From assembly GCA_021732245.1 (NCBI GenBank), contig JAKFVJ010000138.1, positions 1 to 10,328 of the forward strand: a DNA stretch of 10,328 nucleotides. Reading direction: 5' to 3'. Each line of letters starts with the position of its first letter. The stretch's first letter is position 1. A program made the position numbers and the translations under genes. The notes beneath the pieces were generated by a model. It had not been told where the DNA came from and made no database searches. It was given only the letters and a program-made list of their open reading frames with translations. This DNA comes from Candidatus Obscuribacterales bacterium (lineage in GTDB: Bacteria > Cyanobacteriota > Vampirovibrionia > Obscuribacterales > Obscuribacteraceae). This document shows, one piece after another, positions 1-6,031 of the stretch.

Positions 1-468
1 TTCCGATGAAATGGAAATATTTACCGGGGCACCCAAACCAGGCACCGGACCCATAAACGGCAATAAGAGAAACGGTGCGCATTGAACTGCTGTCGTTACT
101 CGTACGTAGCAGGTCAAATAACCGCTATGGAGGGTGCTGTTCAAAGGACCTGCGATTGTAGTTGTGGTGCTATTTAGATTGGCCAGTTTGCCTAGAGCTG
201 AGGACTTCCAGTCGGTGGCCAATGTGTCAAGGCGAGGCTGTACTTCTGCCTGGTTGGTAAAGCTTGAGCCTCTGGCGCGCAATGACTGTGCCGCAAGATC
301 TGATTGTTGGCTGTTCAAATAATTGCAGCCGACATAACCAATTGGTATAGGCATTAGATCTAGAAGTGGAAAGAACACAAAAAGGAGTAGTAAAGCTAGT
401 GCAGGAGCAAACTCTGCAATAGCAGCACCTGTGTGTGATCGCCTTATGGCGGTTCTTTTATATTTCAT
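1..468 (-). CDS. TadE/TadG-like pilus assembly protein (C-terminus cut by window edge)
   Basis: This reading frame is open from an ATG at 468 to the left edge, giving 156 codons without a stop. Residues 1-13 are basic and polar. A hydrophobic helix follows at about 14-40, beginning GAAIAEFAPALALLLL. If the prepilin-type cleavage falls after Gly14, Glu19 becomes position +5 of the mature protein, the hallmark of type IV pilin-like and TadE-class proteins. The remainder is Ser/Thr/Asn-rich and presumably extracytoplasmic. TadE-class proteins are minor pseudopilins of Tad/Flp pilus systems, inserted in the inner membrane by this helix. A GTG two codons upstream (474) is an alternative start, and neither start has a strong ribosome binding site. 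The gene lies 88 bases downstream of the exported protein at 557-1129 on the same strand. No other Tad gene is visible. The class assignment is fairly safe; which pilus it serves is unknown. Confidence 0.72.
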   Translation of the reverse strand, partial: MKYKRTAIRRSHTGAAIAEFAPALALLLLFVFFPLLDLMPIPIGYVGCNYLNSQQSDLAAQSLRARGSSFTNQAEVQPRLDTLATDWKSSALGKLANLNSTTTTIAGPLNSTLHSGYLTCYVRVTTAVQCAPFLLLPFMGPVPGLGAPVNISISSE

Positions 469-556
469 ATTCACTTTTTTAGTAATGGTGGCGCTGATTG
501 GTCCGAATGAAACAATTATGCGGGCAAGTGTCAGATGTTGCAAGGAGCAATTGCGC

Positions 557-1129
557 TTAATGTTTTTGATTTAGATGTACAACTGCAAATCTAACTTGAA
601 TTTCGTGTTCTGTTGTATCCGCTAGTGGTTTGCCGTCCGCACCAATTCCGAAGAAGGCGATAACGTCGCCTTTGCTGTTGCCTACTCCGACAATGGTACC
701 GGGAATTCCTTTCCAATCTGCAGGTGGATTTACTCGATAGTAATCAATGCGTTCATCATCAAGAGTTTTGTCCATCATGTAGCGAAAGTCTACATCGTGC
801 ATCATTCTTTCTTCGAGTCTTATTTGGCGAACCAATTCCTGACGTTCTTTGAAGTATGGATTTGCAAGATTGCCATCGAGTGCTTTCATCACAACCGGGA
901 GCATTTGTCCGCCGAACTGATTGAAGGCGGGGAAAACTCCATTCTTGTCCGCATATTCAGTGAAACCGTCGCTAACGGCTTTGATTTGCTCCCAAAATGC
1001 TGTGTCTGCCCTTTCCATGCTTGCTTGGCTTTGTGCCGGTAGAAAAGGCAGTAATAGGCACACAAGAATGAGAACCAGCCGGGCTAGTCTTTGAAAATAA
1101 CCTGAGAGTGGCAAGGTACTTTGGTCCAT
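557..1129 (-). CDS. exported protein of unknown function
   Basis: A 190-residue protein with a clear Sec-type signal peptide: a basic stretch around residues 14-17, a hydrophobic core at about 18-31, and a likely signal peptidase I site after AQSQA (residue 36). The mature part is about 154 residues, soluble and mixed alpha/beta. It includes an acidic/basic helical segment (RQIRLEERMMHD) and a C-terminal section with alternating hydrophobic residues (about 140-190) suggesting beta strands. I do not recognise the family. An AGGGA sequence lies about 12 bases before the ATG. The gene is divergent from the TPR gene at 1247 and is followed by the TadE-like gene, so the two may be co-transcribed and this protein may act with the pilus. 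That link rests only on gene order. A plus-strand open frame inside it (797-1042) is a shadow. Confidence 0.75.
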   Translation of the reverse strand: MDQSTLPLSGYFQRLARLVLILVCLLLPFLPAQSQASMERADTAFWEQIKAVSDGFTEYADKNGVFPAFNQFGGQMLPVVMKALDGNLANPYFKERQELVRQIRLEERMMHDVDFRYMMDKTLDDERIDYYRVNPPADWKGIPGTIVGVGNSKGDVIAFFGIGADGKPLADTTEHEIQVRFAVVHLNQKH

Positions 1130-1154
1130 TGTTTCTAAGTTTCCCTGTTTTTAA

Positions 1155-1181
1155 AGCATATAGTTAAAATCTGCTTGTCAA
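1155..1181 (-). promoter_or_regulatory. candidate promoter for the minus-strand gene at 557-1129
   Basis: Reading the minus strand, a perfect TTGACA -35 box (1181-1176) is followed after 15 bases by TATGCT (1160-1155), a 4/6 match to TATAAT. The 15-base spacer is short, which lowers confidence. It would give a leader of about 20 bases before the ATG at 1129. Confidence 0.35.
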
Positions 1182-1203
1182 GCGACATTAATTCTGTGAC
1201 AAT
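1175..1203 (+). promoter_or_regulatory. candidate promoter for the TPR gene pair
   Basis: TTGTCA (1175-1180, 5/6 match to the -35 consensus) and GACAAT (1198-1203, 4/6 match to the -10) are separated by exactly 17 bases. Transcription would begin near 1210, leaving about 37 bases of leader before the ATG at 1247. The -35 box overlaps the opposite-strand -35 box of the divergent gene. This is a sequence match only. Confidence 0.4.
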
Positions 1204-1233
1204 CAAAGCACTTACTAAATAACTTGATGCGTT

Positions 1234-1238
1234 AGGGG
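1234..1238 (+). promoter_or_regulatory. ribosome binding site that fixes the start at 1247
   Basis: AGGGG sits 8 bases before the ATG at 1247. The two in-frame GTG codons at 1238 and 1241 overlap or abut this site, so they are unlikely to be starts. Confidence 0.6.
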
Positions 1239-1246
1239 TGGTGTCT

Positions 1247-2116
1247 ATGCGGCGCTTTGAAGTAATTGCCTACTTTGTTGCTAATTTATGTGCGTGCGTT
1301 CTCATAAGCGCCAGCTTGGTATTTGGTGCGCCAATGATACCCGGTGTTCCTCTAGCTGTTCCCAAGGCACCGGTTGCGCCTCAAGCTCCGGCAGAGGCTC
1401 CTAAAAAGGCTGTCCCTGCTACGGAACCGGCCGCACCGGCTAAAACGCAAGAACCTGCACCTAGTACCGTCACCACTTCAGATATGGATTCGAAACCGCT
1501 CTATGACGAAGCTGTTCAAGCTGTTGCTGATGGAGAAACGGAAAAGGCCGTAGATTTATTGTCCAAGTGCATCGAAATTGAGCCTAAGAATGATAAATAC
1601 TATTCTGATCGTGCTTCATTGCTGAAAGAGCTTGGACGTTACGAGGAAGCGATTAAAGACTACACGACCTTCATCGAGCTCCGACCGGACGCTACATTGG
1701 GATATGTAAATCGCGGCATTCTCATTTCCGATAAAGGCGACCAGCAGGCAGCATTCCGTGATTTTGATAAAGCTAGTCAGATCAATGATCAAAGTGCGCT
1801 TGCGTGGAATGGCATCGGTATGACTTATTTGCGCAGTGGTGATGCGAAGGGTTCACTTCGATACACTACCAAAGCTATTGAGCTTAATCCTGACGATCAT
1901 TGGCCTTGGAACAACAGAGCTTGCGCCTATCTCGTGCTTGGTTTTTACAGAAAAGCATTGTCCGACGAGAACAAAGCAATTGAGTTAAATCCAACTTTTG
2001 GTCATCACTACTTCAAGCGTGGATTGATTTATAAGGCGATGAAGAATAATGCGAAGATGGAGCAAGATTTTGCCAAGGCGCGTGAATTGAATTTTGATGT
2101 TGAGGCTGCTCGATAA
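1247..2116 (+). CDS. exported TPR-repeat protein with Pro/Ala-rich linker
   Basis: A 289-residue protein in three parts. Residues 1-27 are a signal peptide or membrane anchor, with a basic MRR start, a hydrophobic core and a plausible cleavage after VFG. Residues 28-75 form a Pro/Ala/Lys-rich, presumably extended linker. Residues 82-283 contain about six tandem 34-residue tetratricopeptide repeats, starting near 82, 116, 150, 184, 218 and 252, with the usual A..Y....Y..A......P pattern (for example KAIELNP seen twice). TPR solenoids bind other proteins or peptides, so a scaffolding or assembly role at the outer face of the inner membrane or in the periplasm is likely; the partner is unknown. 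The start is set by AGGGG 8 bases upstream. Only 16 bases separate its stop from the next gene, which has the same overall plan, so the two form an operon. Confidence 0.88.
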   Translation: MRRFEVIAYFVANLCACVLISASLVFGAPMIPGVPLAVPKAPVAPQAPAEAPKKAVPATEPAAPAKTQEPAPSTVTTSDMDSKPLYDEAVQAVADGETEKAVDLLSKCIEIEPKNDKYYSDRASLLKELGRYEEAIKDYTTFIELRPDATLGYVNRGILISDKGDQQAAFRDFDKASQINDQSALAWNGIGMTYLRSGDAKGSLRYTTKAIELNPDDHWPWNNRACAYLVLGFYRKALSDENKAIELNPTFGHHYFKRGLIYKAMKNNAKMEQDFAKARELNFDVEAAR

Positions 2117-2132
2117 ACTGGGGAGTTCGACA

Positions 2133-2843
2133 ATGAAAAAAATCGTTTTTCTATTTGCGTGCACGGCCCTGATAATTCCGGTGTATGCACAAGAGACGCC
2201 GCCTGTTACGACAGAAGGGCCGAAAACAACAGAAGTTGTGCAACCTGCCGAATCAAAAGAAGTACCGGTTGTACCAGTGGAACCCGCGCCTGTAAAAGCT
2301 CCGGAACCCGTTAAGGCAGCTGTGCCGATAAAGCCTGTTGTACCACCACTGCCGGCTGGCTTCGATGCTGCTCTGAAATCATTTAATGCAAAGAAATACC
2401 CAGAGGCAACAAAGGCGTTTCAAGGTTTTATCAAAAACGGTTCTAGTGATGAACGCATACATGATTATTTGGCACAGTGCTATTATCGCCAGAGACAATA
2501 CACTAACGCAATCAAAGAATATGAATGGGTGGCGAAGAATGGCAAAAATAGTATTAGCCTTCAGCATTCCGCAGCCAAAACAGCTAGAACTCTGCAGTAC
2601 TACATGAAGGGAGTTTGTCCTGAGAATTGTGTGAAGGCTGACGATCCACGATGGCAACCAGCTCCCAATCTCCCCGGACGGTGGCTAAAATTCAATACTC
2701 CCGATGGACCTCATTATCTGAGCAGTGTTCACATAGGACAGTTGCTAACTTTCAATAGAGGACATCCTCATGCAGGCGAGCGTTGTCCTGTTTGTAGAGG
2801 AACAGGCAAGGTCAGACCTCTCAAGGATGGAGATCCGTTGTAG
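2133..2843 (+). CDS. exported TPR-like protein with C-terminal CxxCxGxG motif
   Basis: A 236-residue protein. A signal peptide (residues 1-19, cleavage probably after VYA) is followed by a Pro/Val/Glu-rich linker (20-75). A TPR-like helical region (about 76-155) has the pattern AALKSFNAKKYPEATKAFQ and an A.CYY..RQY..AI.EYE repeat. The C-terminal 80 residues contain CPENC (Cys162, Cys166), a Trp- and Pro-rich stretch, and HPHAGERCPVCRGTGKV (Cys218, Cys221). CxxCxGxG is the knuckle found in DnaJ-type zinc fingers. Here one copy, with the CPENC pair or the nearby histidines, could hold a single metal. The start at 2133 is supported by GGGGAG at 2120-2125, 7 bases upstream. A start at 2094 would overlap the preceding gene and spoil the signal peptide. 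Likely co-transcribed and co-acting with the upstream TPR protein. Function unknown. Confidence 0.85.
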   Translation: MKKIVFLFACTALIIPVYAQETPPVTTEGPKTTEVVQPAESKEVPVVPVEPAPVKAPEPVKAAVPIKPVVPPLPAGFDAALKSFNAKKYPEATKAFQGFIKNGSSDERIHDYLAQCYYRQRQYTNAIKEYEWVAKNGKNSISLQHSAAKTARTLQYYMKGVCPENCVKADDPRWQPAPNLPGRWLKFNTPDGPHYLSSVHIGQLLTFNRGHPHAGERCPVCRGTGKVRPLKDGDPL

Positions 2844-2857
2844 TCTCGCGTAGTGTG

Positions 2858-3904
2858 TTAGGTCGATAATTTGACCGGCAACTTAAGCGGCATTCCGCCC
2901 CTTAGCAAATTGACTATTACAACTTGACCAGGCTTTTTGCTTTGCATTGCAGCGAGCAAGTCATCAACTGTGCGGATAGATATACCATCTAATGCAGTGA
3001 TGATGTCGTCTCGAATTCCCGCTTGAGCAGCCGGACCATTCGGTGTAAGTTTTAAAATCTGCAGACCGGAGCGAGTTTCTGCTGCGATGTTAATTCCAAT
3101 TTCCGGGCGAGTAATGCTTTGTCCAGCCATCAATTGCGGTAATACGCGCTTGGCTATATTTATCGGGACGGCAAAGCCGACTCCGGAATATTGCCCGGTG
3201 CGGGTAAGGATAGCCGTGTTTATGCCGATCATTTTTCCGGATAAATCAAGCAAGGGACCGCCGGAATTGCCTGGGTTAATCGCCGCATCGGTTTGAATTA
3301 TTCCTTTGATTACTCGACCGGTATCAGCTTTGAGTGTTCTGCCAAGTCCGGATACCATGCCGCCTGTAAGCGTACGATCCAGACCAAAGGGATTGCCTAT
3401 GGCAAGCACACGACGACCAACTTCAAGAGTTGAAGAATCGCCCAATGGAATTGCTGTCAGTCTAAGAGTTGAGGGAGGATCTATTTTAATCACTGCCAGG
3501 TCTTCGTCAGCATCGGTTGCTATCACTTTTGCCGGCAAGGTCGTACCGTCGAAGAGTGTTACCGAAATACCAGCGACATCATCGATGACATGGAAATTGG
3601 TCAGGATGTAGCCTGATTCATCAATAATGCTGCCTGTGCCGGTACCTTCCTTGGTGATTGGTTTTGGTCGGCGGGCGGTTGGAGGCGCGATGAATTTAGG
3701 CGAAACGAGCACGACCGCCGGATTGACGGATTTATAGATATTTATCGTGCGGGACTCTTCTGAGGAAACGATAGCTGACTCATCGACAATGGCTGCCGTA
3801 AAGGCTGGAGCCGTGCTGAGAGCCAAATAAAGACCGGCTTGCAAAAGACAAAAGCCGGCTAATTTAATTACTTTAGAAAAGGTAGTTTTTGTTTTCATAG
3901 ACAC
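2858..3904 (-). CDS. HtrA/DegP-like trypsin-type serine protease (S1C) with PDZ domain
   Basis: A 348-residue protein of the HtrA family, which degrades misfolded or damaged exported proteins. A signal peptide or anchor spans about residues 1-37. The protease domain spans about 52-250 with a complete triad: His105 in TNFHV, Asp135 in DEDLAVIK and Ser214 in NPGNSGGPL. The oxyanion-loop context and the FAVPI strand at 244-248 are normal. A single PDZ domain follows (about 255-346). It contains the usual AAQAGI and D-I-I-T-A-L-D-G motifs. One PDZ and about 350 residues match the DegS/HhoA-like layout rather than two-PDZ DegP. The start is either GTG at 3904 (AGG 6 bases upstream) or ATG at 3898; the difference is two residues. 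It converges on the TPR pair with 14 bases between stops. It follows the gene at 4084-4680 on the same strand after a 179-base gap and may have its own promoter. No frameshift was seen. Confidence 0.95.
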   Translation of the reverse strand: MSMKTKTTFSKVIKLAGFCLLQAGLYLALSTAPAFTAAIVDESAIVSSEESRTINIYKSVNPAVVLVSPKFIAPPTARRPKPITKEGTGTGSIIDESGYILTNFHVIDDVAGISVTLFDGTTLPAKVIATDADEDLAVIKIDPPSTLRLTAIPLGDSSTLEVGRRVLAIGNPFGLDRTLTGGMVSGLGRTLKADTGRVIKGIIQTDAAINPGNSGGPLLDLSGKMIGINTAILTRTGQYSGVGFAVPINIAKRVLPQLMAGQSITRPEIGINIAAETRSGLQILKLTPNGPAAQAGIRDDIITALDGISIRTVDDLLAAMQSKKPGQVVIVNLLRGGMPLKLPVKLST

Positions 3905-4083
3905 AAATTGCCTAGTCGAGGGAGACTAGTAGAAGCGGGGCATTGGGTTACATTATGCATTAAGTGCTGATATTTTGCTCGCTGCAGCTAAACACCCTCG
4001 ACGTGCCATGTCTAAGTTAGTTCCAGGTTTGGAGACTTGTCGTCTACCTCAATTTCTATGGATTTGGTTTCGCAAGTCTGTCA

Positions 4084-4680
4084 CTATCTGTCAAACGCAA
4101 CGTCGGCATGTGGGTGATCCATCGGACCCAGAGATGGGTTGCGCGTTATGGAGACGTCCATGCCGCAGGACAATATAGAACCGGGCTTCGTTATTTTGTA
4201 GTGCTCATGTGTAGGACCACCTATCCTCATTTGCTCTGCAGCAGATGGTGGAGTGTATTCCATTTTGTAGCCTAACTTTTCCAGACGCTTACCCAACTCA
4301 GCACGTTGTTCCGGCGTAGCTGTTTCAAAAAATTCAGCGATTTTCTTGTCGTCATGACTTTCAATAGCTTCGATTCCTTGCGACACCTTCTTCAGATCTT
4401 CGGACTTTTCTTGTTTTGCGTCTGTTGATGGGAAGCCTGGTAGTGGATGACAATCCATCTCTGTACGGTGGCTGTCTCGAACAATTTCAATTAACTCATC
4501 AGCTTCTTTAGATGACATTGTGGTTCTATCGGCTCTTTGCCAGACGTGGTCTTTAGGAATCGCGCAGCCGGGAGCGGAGCCATCTTTTGGTCCTTGCCAA
4601 ATGCCTTCAGTTAGCTTTGCCGCTGTACTTTCATAATGGACTGGTGTTTTATCAACCTTATAAATGTTGTCTCCGGACAT
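4084..4680 (-). CDS. hypothetical hydrophilic protein, shares helical-hairpin module with neighbours
   Basis: A 198-residue soluble protein without signal peptide or membrane segment. Residues 1-100 are polar, with Cys39 and Cys77 and a Pro-rich patch (CHPLPGFPSTD). Residues about 105-140 form a predicted helical hairpin (DDKKIAEFFETATPEQRAEL, then GKRLEKLGYKMEY). A short beta-prone stretch follows, reaching about residue 178 (HYKITKPGSILSCGMDVSIT). The hairpin and tail resemble segments in the genes at 5337-5849, 7989-8822 and 8974-9384 (see findings). I do not recognise a named family. ATG at 4680 is chosen because GGGGGA lies 7 bases upstream; the in-frame TTG at 4695 overlaps that site. 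It is the third gene in the minus-strand run 5849 to 4084, 82 bases after the SRPBCC gene. Confidence 0.72.
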   Translation of the reverse strand: MSGDNIYKVDKTPVHYESTAAKLTEGIWQGPKDGSAPGCAIPKDHVWQRADRTTMSSKEADELIEIVRDSHRTEMDCHPLPGFPSTDAKQEKSEDLKKVSQGIEAIESHDDKKIAEFFETATPEQRAELGKRLEKLGYKMEYTPPSAAEQMRIGGPTHEHYKITKPGSILSCGMDVSITRNPSLGPMDHPHADVAFDR

Positions 4681-4687
4681 GCCTATT

Positions 4688-4693
4688 TCCCCC
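4688..4693 (-). promoter_or_regulatory. ribosome binding site that fixes the start at 4680
   Basis: On the minus strand GGGGGA ends 7 bases before the ATG at 4680, giving a strong Shine-Dalgarno match. It rules against the upstream TTG at 4695, which overlaps the site. Confidence 0.6.
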
Positions 4694-4762
4694 AAGATTA
4701 AATCAGAGCGTATTACCTTCTTGGATGTATACGCGGCTCTTGGTTATTCGACATGGCCAGGA

Positions 4763-5290
4763 TTATTTTTCGGCTAGCTGCTTTAGGCTACTAAGCCCTT
4801 CTTCGAAATCTTTACCGCACATTTTGTCCATATCGAAGAATGTCTGCATTACTTTGCACATGAATTCATTACGCCCAGCCAGCGACCAGGTGACATCTGT
4901 GGATTCACCTTTGGGCTGGAGATTAAACTCGACGGTATTGTTAGCCTTAAATGGCTTCGTAAAGTTCAGGCTAATGGTCACATTTTTTGGTTCGGTCGAG
5001 TTGGTTATCTCCATTTGACCCTGTCCAATTTCATCATTGCCTTCCCATGCGTACATAGCACCCTTGCCGCTATCGGGACCAGCATAGCTTCTTTTCATAG
5101 CGGGATCCTTTTTCTCATAAGGAGACCAAGAACCAAAGTCATGCAAGTTATTTATATACGGAAAGATTTTTTCTGCAGGGGCATTTATCGTTATCGAGCG
5201 CTCGATACGAAACGTATCGGGTTTGGTTGCACAATAAGCAAGAAACGCGACGATTGCTACGACAACAATGAGGGCTACCTTCTTAAGCAC
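4763..5290 (-). CDS. membrane-anchored SRPBCC (polyketide cyclase/dehydrase-like) protein
   Basis: A 175-residue protein. Residues 2-20 are a single hydrophobic helix (LKKVALIVVVAIVAFLAYC) acting as N-terminal anchor or uncleaved signal. Residues about 28-172 match the START/Bet v1-like SRPBCC fold, a helix-grip that encloses a hydrophobic ligand pocket. Motifs typical of the widespread bacterial subfamily are present: ERSITINAPAEKIFPYINN, WSPYEKKDPAMKR, Y-A-W-E-G-N and the C-terminal MDKMCGKDFEEGL. The ligand of this subfamily is not established. The start is GTG at 5290, supported by AAGGAG at 5303-5298 with 7 bases of spacing. That ribosome binding site partly lies in a hairpin (see the feature at 5298-5319). 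It sits 46 bases downstream of the unknown gene at 5337-5849 and is likely in one transcript with it. Family assignment is strong; the biological role is open. Confidence 0.9.
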   Translation of the reverse strand: MLKKVALIVVVAIVAFLAYCATKPDTFRIERSITINAPAEKIFPYINNLHDFGSWSPYEKKDPAMKRSYAGPDSGKGAMYAWEGNDEIGQGQMEITNSTEPKNVTISLNFTKPFKANNTVEFNLQPKGESTDVTWSLAGRNEFMCKVMQTFFDMDKMCGKDFEEGLSSLKQLAEK

Positions 5291-5297
5291 GTGTGAT

Positions 5298-5319
5298 CTC
5301 CTTAGCTGGTGCAGCTAAG
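5298..5319 (-). promoter_or_regulatory. leader hairpin overlapping the ribosome binding site of the SRPBCC gene
   Basis: On the minus strand CTTAGCTG (5319-5312), a three-base loop CAC (5311-5309) and CAGCTAAG (5308-5301) form a perfect 8-bp stem. The last three bases of the stem, AAG, are the first half of the Shine-Dalgarno AAGGAG (5303-5298). Folding would partly hide the ribosome binding site of the GTG at 5290. Control of translation by this hairpin is inference. Confidence 0.45.
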
Positions 5320-5336
5320 TATAACGCGCCTAGGAA

Positions 5337-5849
5337 TTATTTCAGTAGTTCGATGGTGTTCGAATCAGGAGTCGGCCAAGGTGTTTTATTGAAATCCACG
5401 AATTCGACTCCTTTAGCTGTTATCGCTAAGCCATGTTCACCAAAATAGCAGGCATGTGGTGGTGTGCCCAAGCGAATATACAGGCAGGGGTCTCCATTTT
5501 CGTCCTTAGATAAGTAGGGATATTTTCTAGTCTCTAAACCAGCAAAATCGTGGGCAACTTTGTCCACAATCTGCTTGAGTTTTTTTGAGTCAGTGGTGGC
5601 CATTATTTTGGCAATATCTTCGTAGTTGCCTTGGGCTATGTCCTTATCTATGCGTAGTCGCAATTCTTGTCCTTCTTTGTCGAGTGGTTTAGTATCCTCG
5701 TCAACTTTTTTAGTCAATTGGCTTACTATCTCTTCCGTTGTCGGTGTTTTGCGATCTATAAAATCGTTTTTGTCACCTATGTTGCTGACTCGAAAGTCTG
5801 TTGCAGCGAATTCCTCAAAGCCTTTTTTGGACAAATCTGTAAATTCCAT
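5337..5849 (-). CDS. hypothetical protein, shares helical-hairpin module with neighbours
   Basis: A 170-residue soluble protein without signal peptide. Residues 1-60 are polar and charged. Residues about 61-104 are strongly helical: a basic helix, then the hairpin QGNYEDIAKIMATTDSKKLK and a second amphipathic helix IVDKVAHDFAGL. Residues 108-152 look like beta strands (PCLYIRLGT, ACYFGEHGLAIT, GVEFVDF), with Cys122 and Cys134. No known family was recognised. The layout of hairpin then beta part is shared with the genes at 4084-4680, 7989-8822 and 8974-9384. ATG at 5849 is preferred because AGAGG lies 9 bases before it. A longer frame to 5951 would add 34 basic residues and intrude on the intergenic region shared with the divergent gene at 6032. 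First gene of the probable minus-strand unit containing the SRPBCC gene. Confidence 0.7.
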   Translation of the reverse strand: MEFTDLSKKGFEEFAATDFRVSNIGDKNDFIDRKTPTTEEIVSQLTKKVDEDTKPLDKEGQELRLRIDKDIAQGNYEDIAKIMATTDSKKLKQIVDKVAHDFAGLETRKYPYLSKDENGDPCLYIRLGTPPHACYFGEHGLAITAKGVEFVDFNKTPWPTPDSNTIELLK

Positions 5850-5953
5850 TGTGCTAAACCTCTGTAACCCCCGCTGATTACTTTCGTGTGTATACCGTTG
5901 TCGGCAGATTTGGACATTGCCATTTAATGGGGCGCGCCGTACTTTCCCCATTG

Positions 5954-5980
5954 TTGGCGAGTGCCATTTTTTCGTTTAAT
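5954..5980 (+). promoter_or_regulatory. weak candidate promoter for the 646-residue protein
   Basis: TTGGCG (5954-5959, 4/6) and TTTAAT (5975-5980, 5/6 match to TATAAT) are 15 bases apart, a short spacer. A start near 5987 would leave about 45 bases of leader before GTG 6032. Offered only as the best match in this divergent intergenic region. Confidence 0.22.
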
Positions 5981-6031
5981 GATGCACGATGTGCGAATTA
6001 GATTCGCTCACAAACCTAGGGGGATACGCAA

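Noticed and set aside
134..322. Plus-strand open frame at the left end
   Set aside because: It lies antisense to the TadE-like gene, which has a recognisable N-terminal signature. The plus frame has no family features.
2379..2657. Open frames on both strands inside the second TPR gene
   Set aside because: They are shadows of the coding frame with signal peptide, linker and TPR pattern. Neither has a start context.
4033..4079. Inverted repeat AGACTTG / CAAGTCT after the gene ending at 4084
   Set aside because: The stem is only 7 bp with a loop of 33 bases and no T-tract, so it is not a credible terminator.
3975..4178. Plus-strand open frame across the 3905-4083 gap
   Set aside because: It runs into the minus-strand gene at 4084-4680, has no Shine-Dalgarno sequence, and its product is a low-quality mix of basic and aromatic residues. 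The gap is left without a gene.
5850..5951. 34-residue N-terminal extension of the gene at 5337-5849
   Set aside because: No ribosome binding site at the far start was seen, while AGAGG is well placed for ATG 5849. The extension is Arg-rich and occupies the divergent intergenic region.
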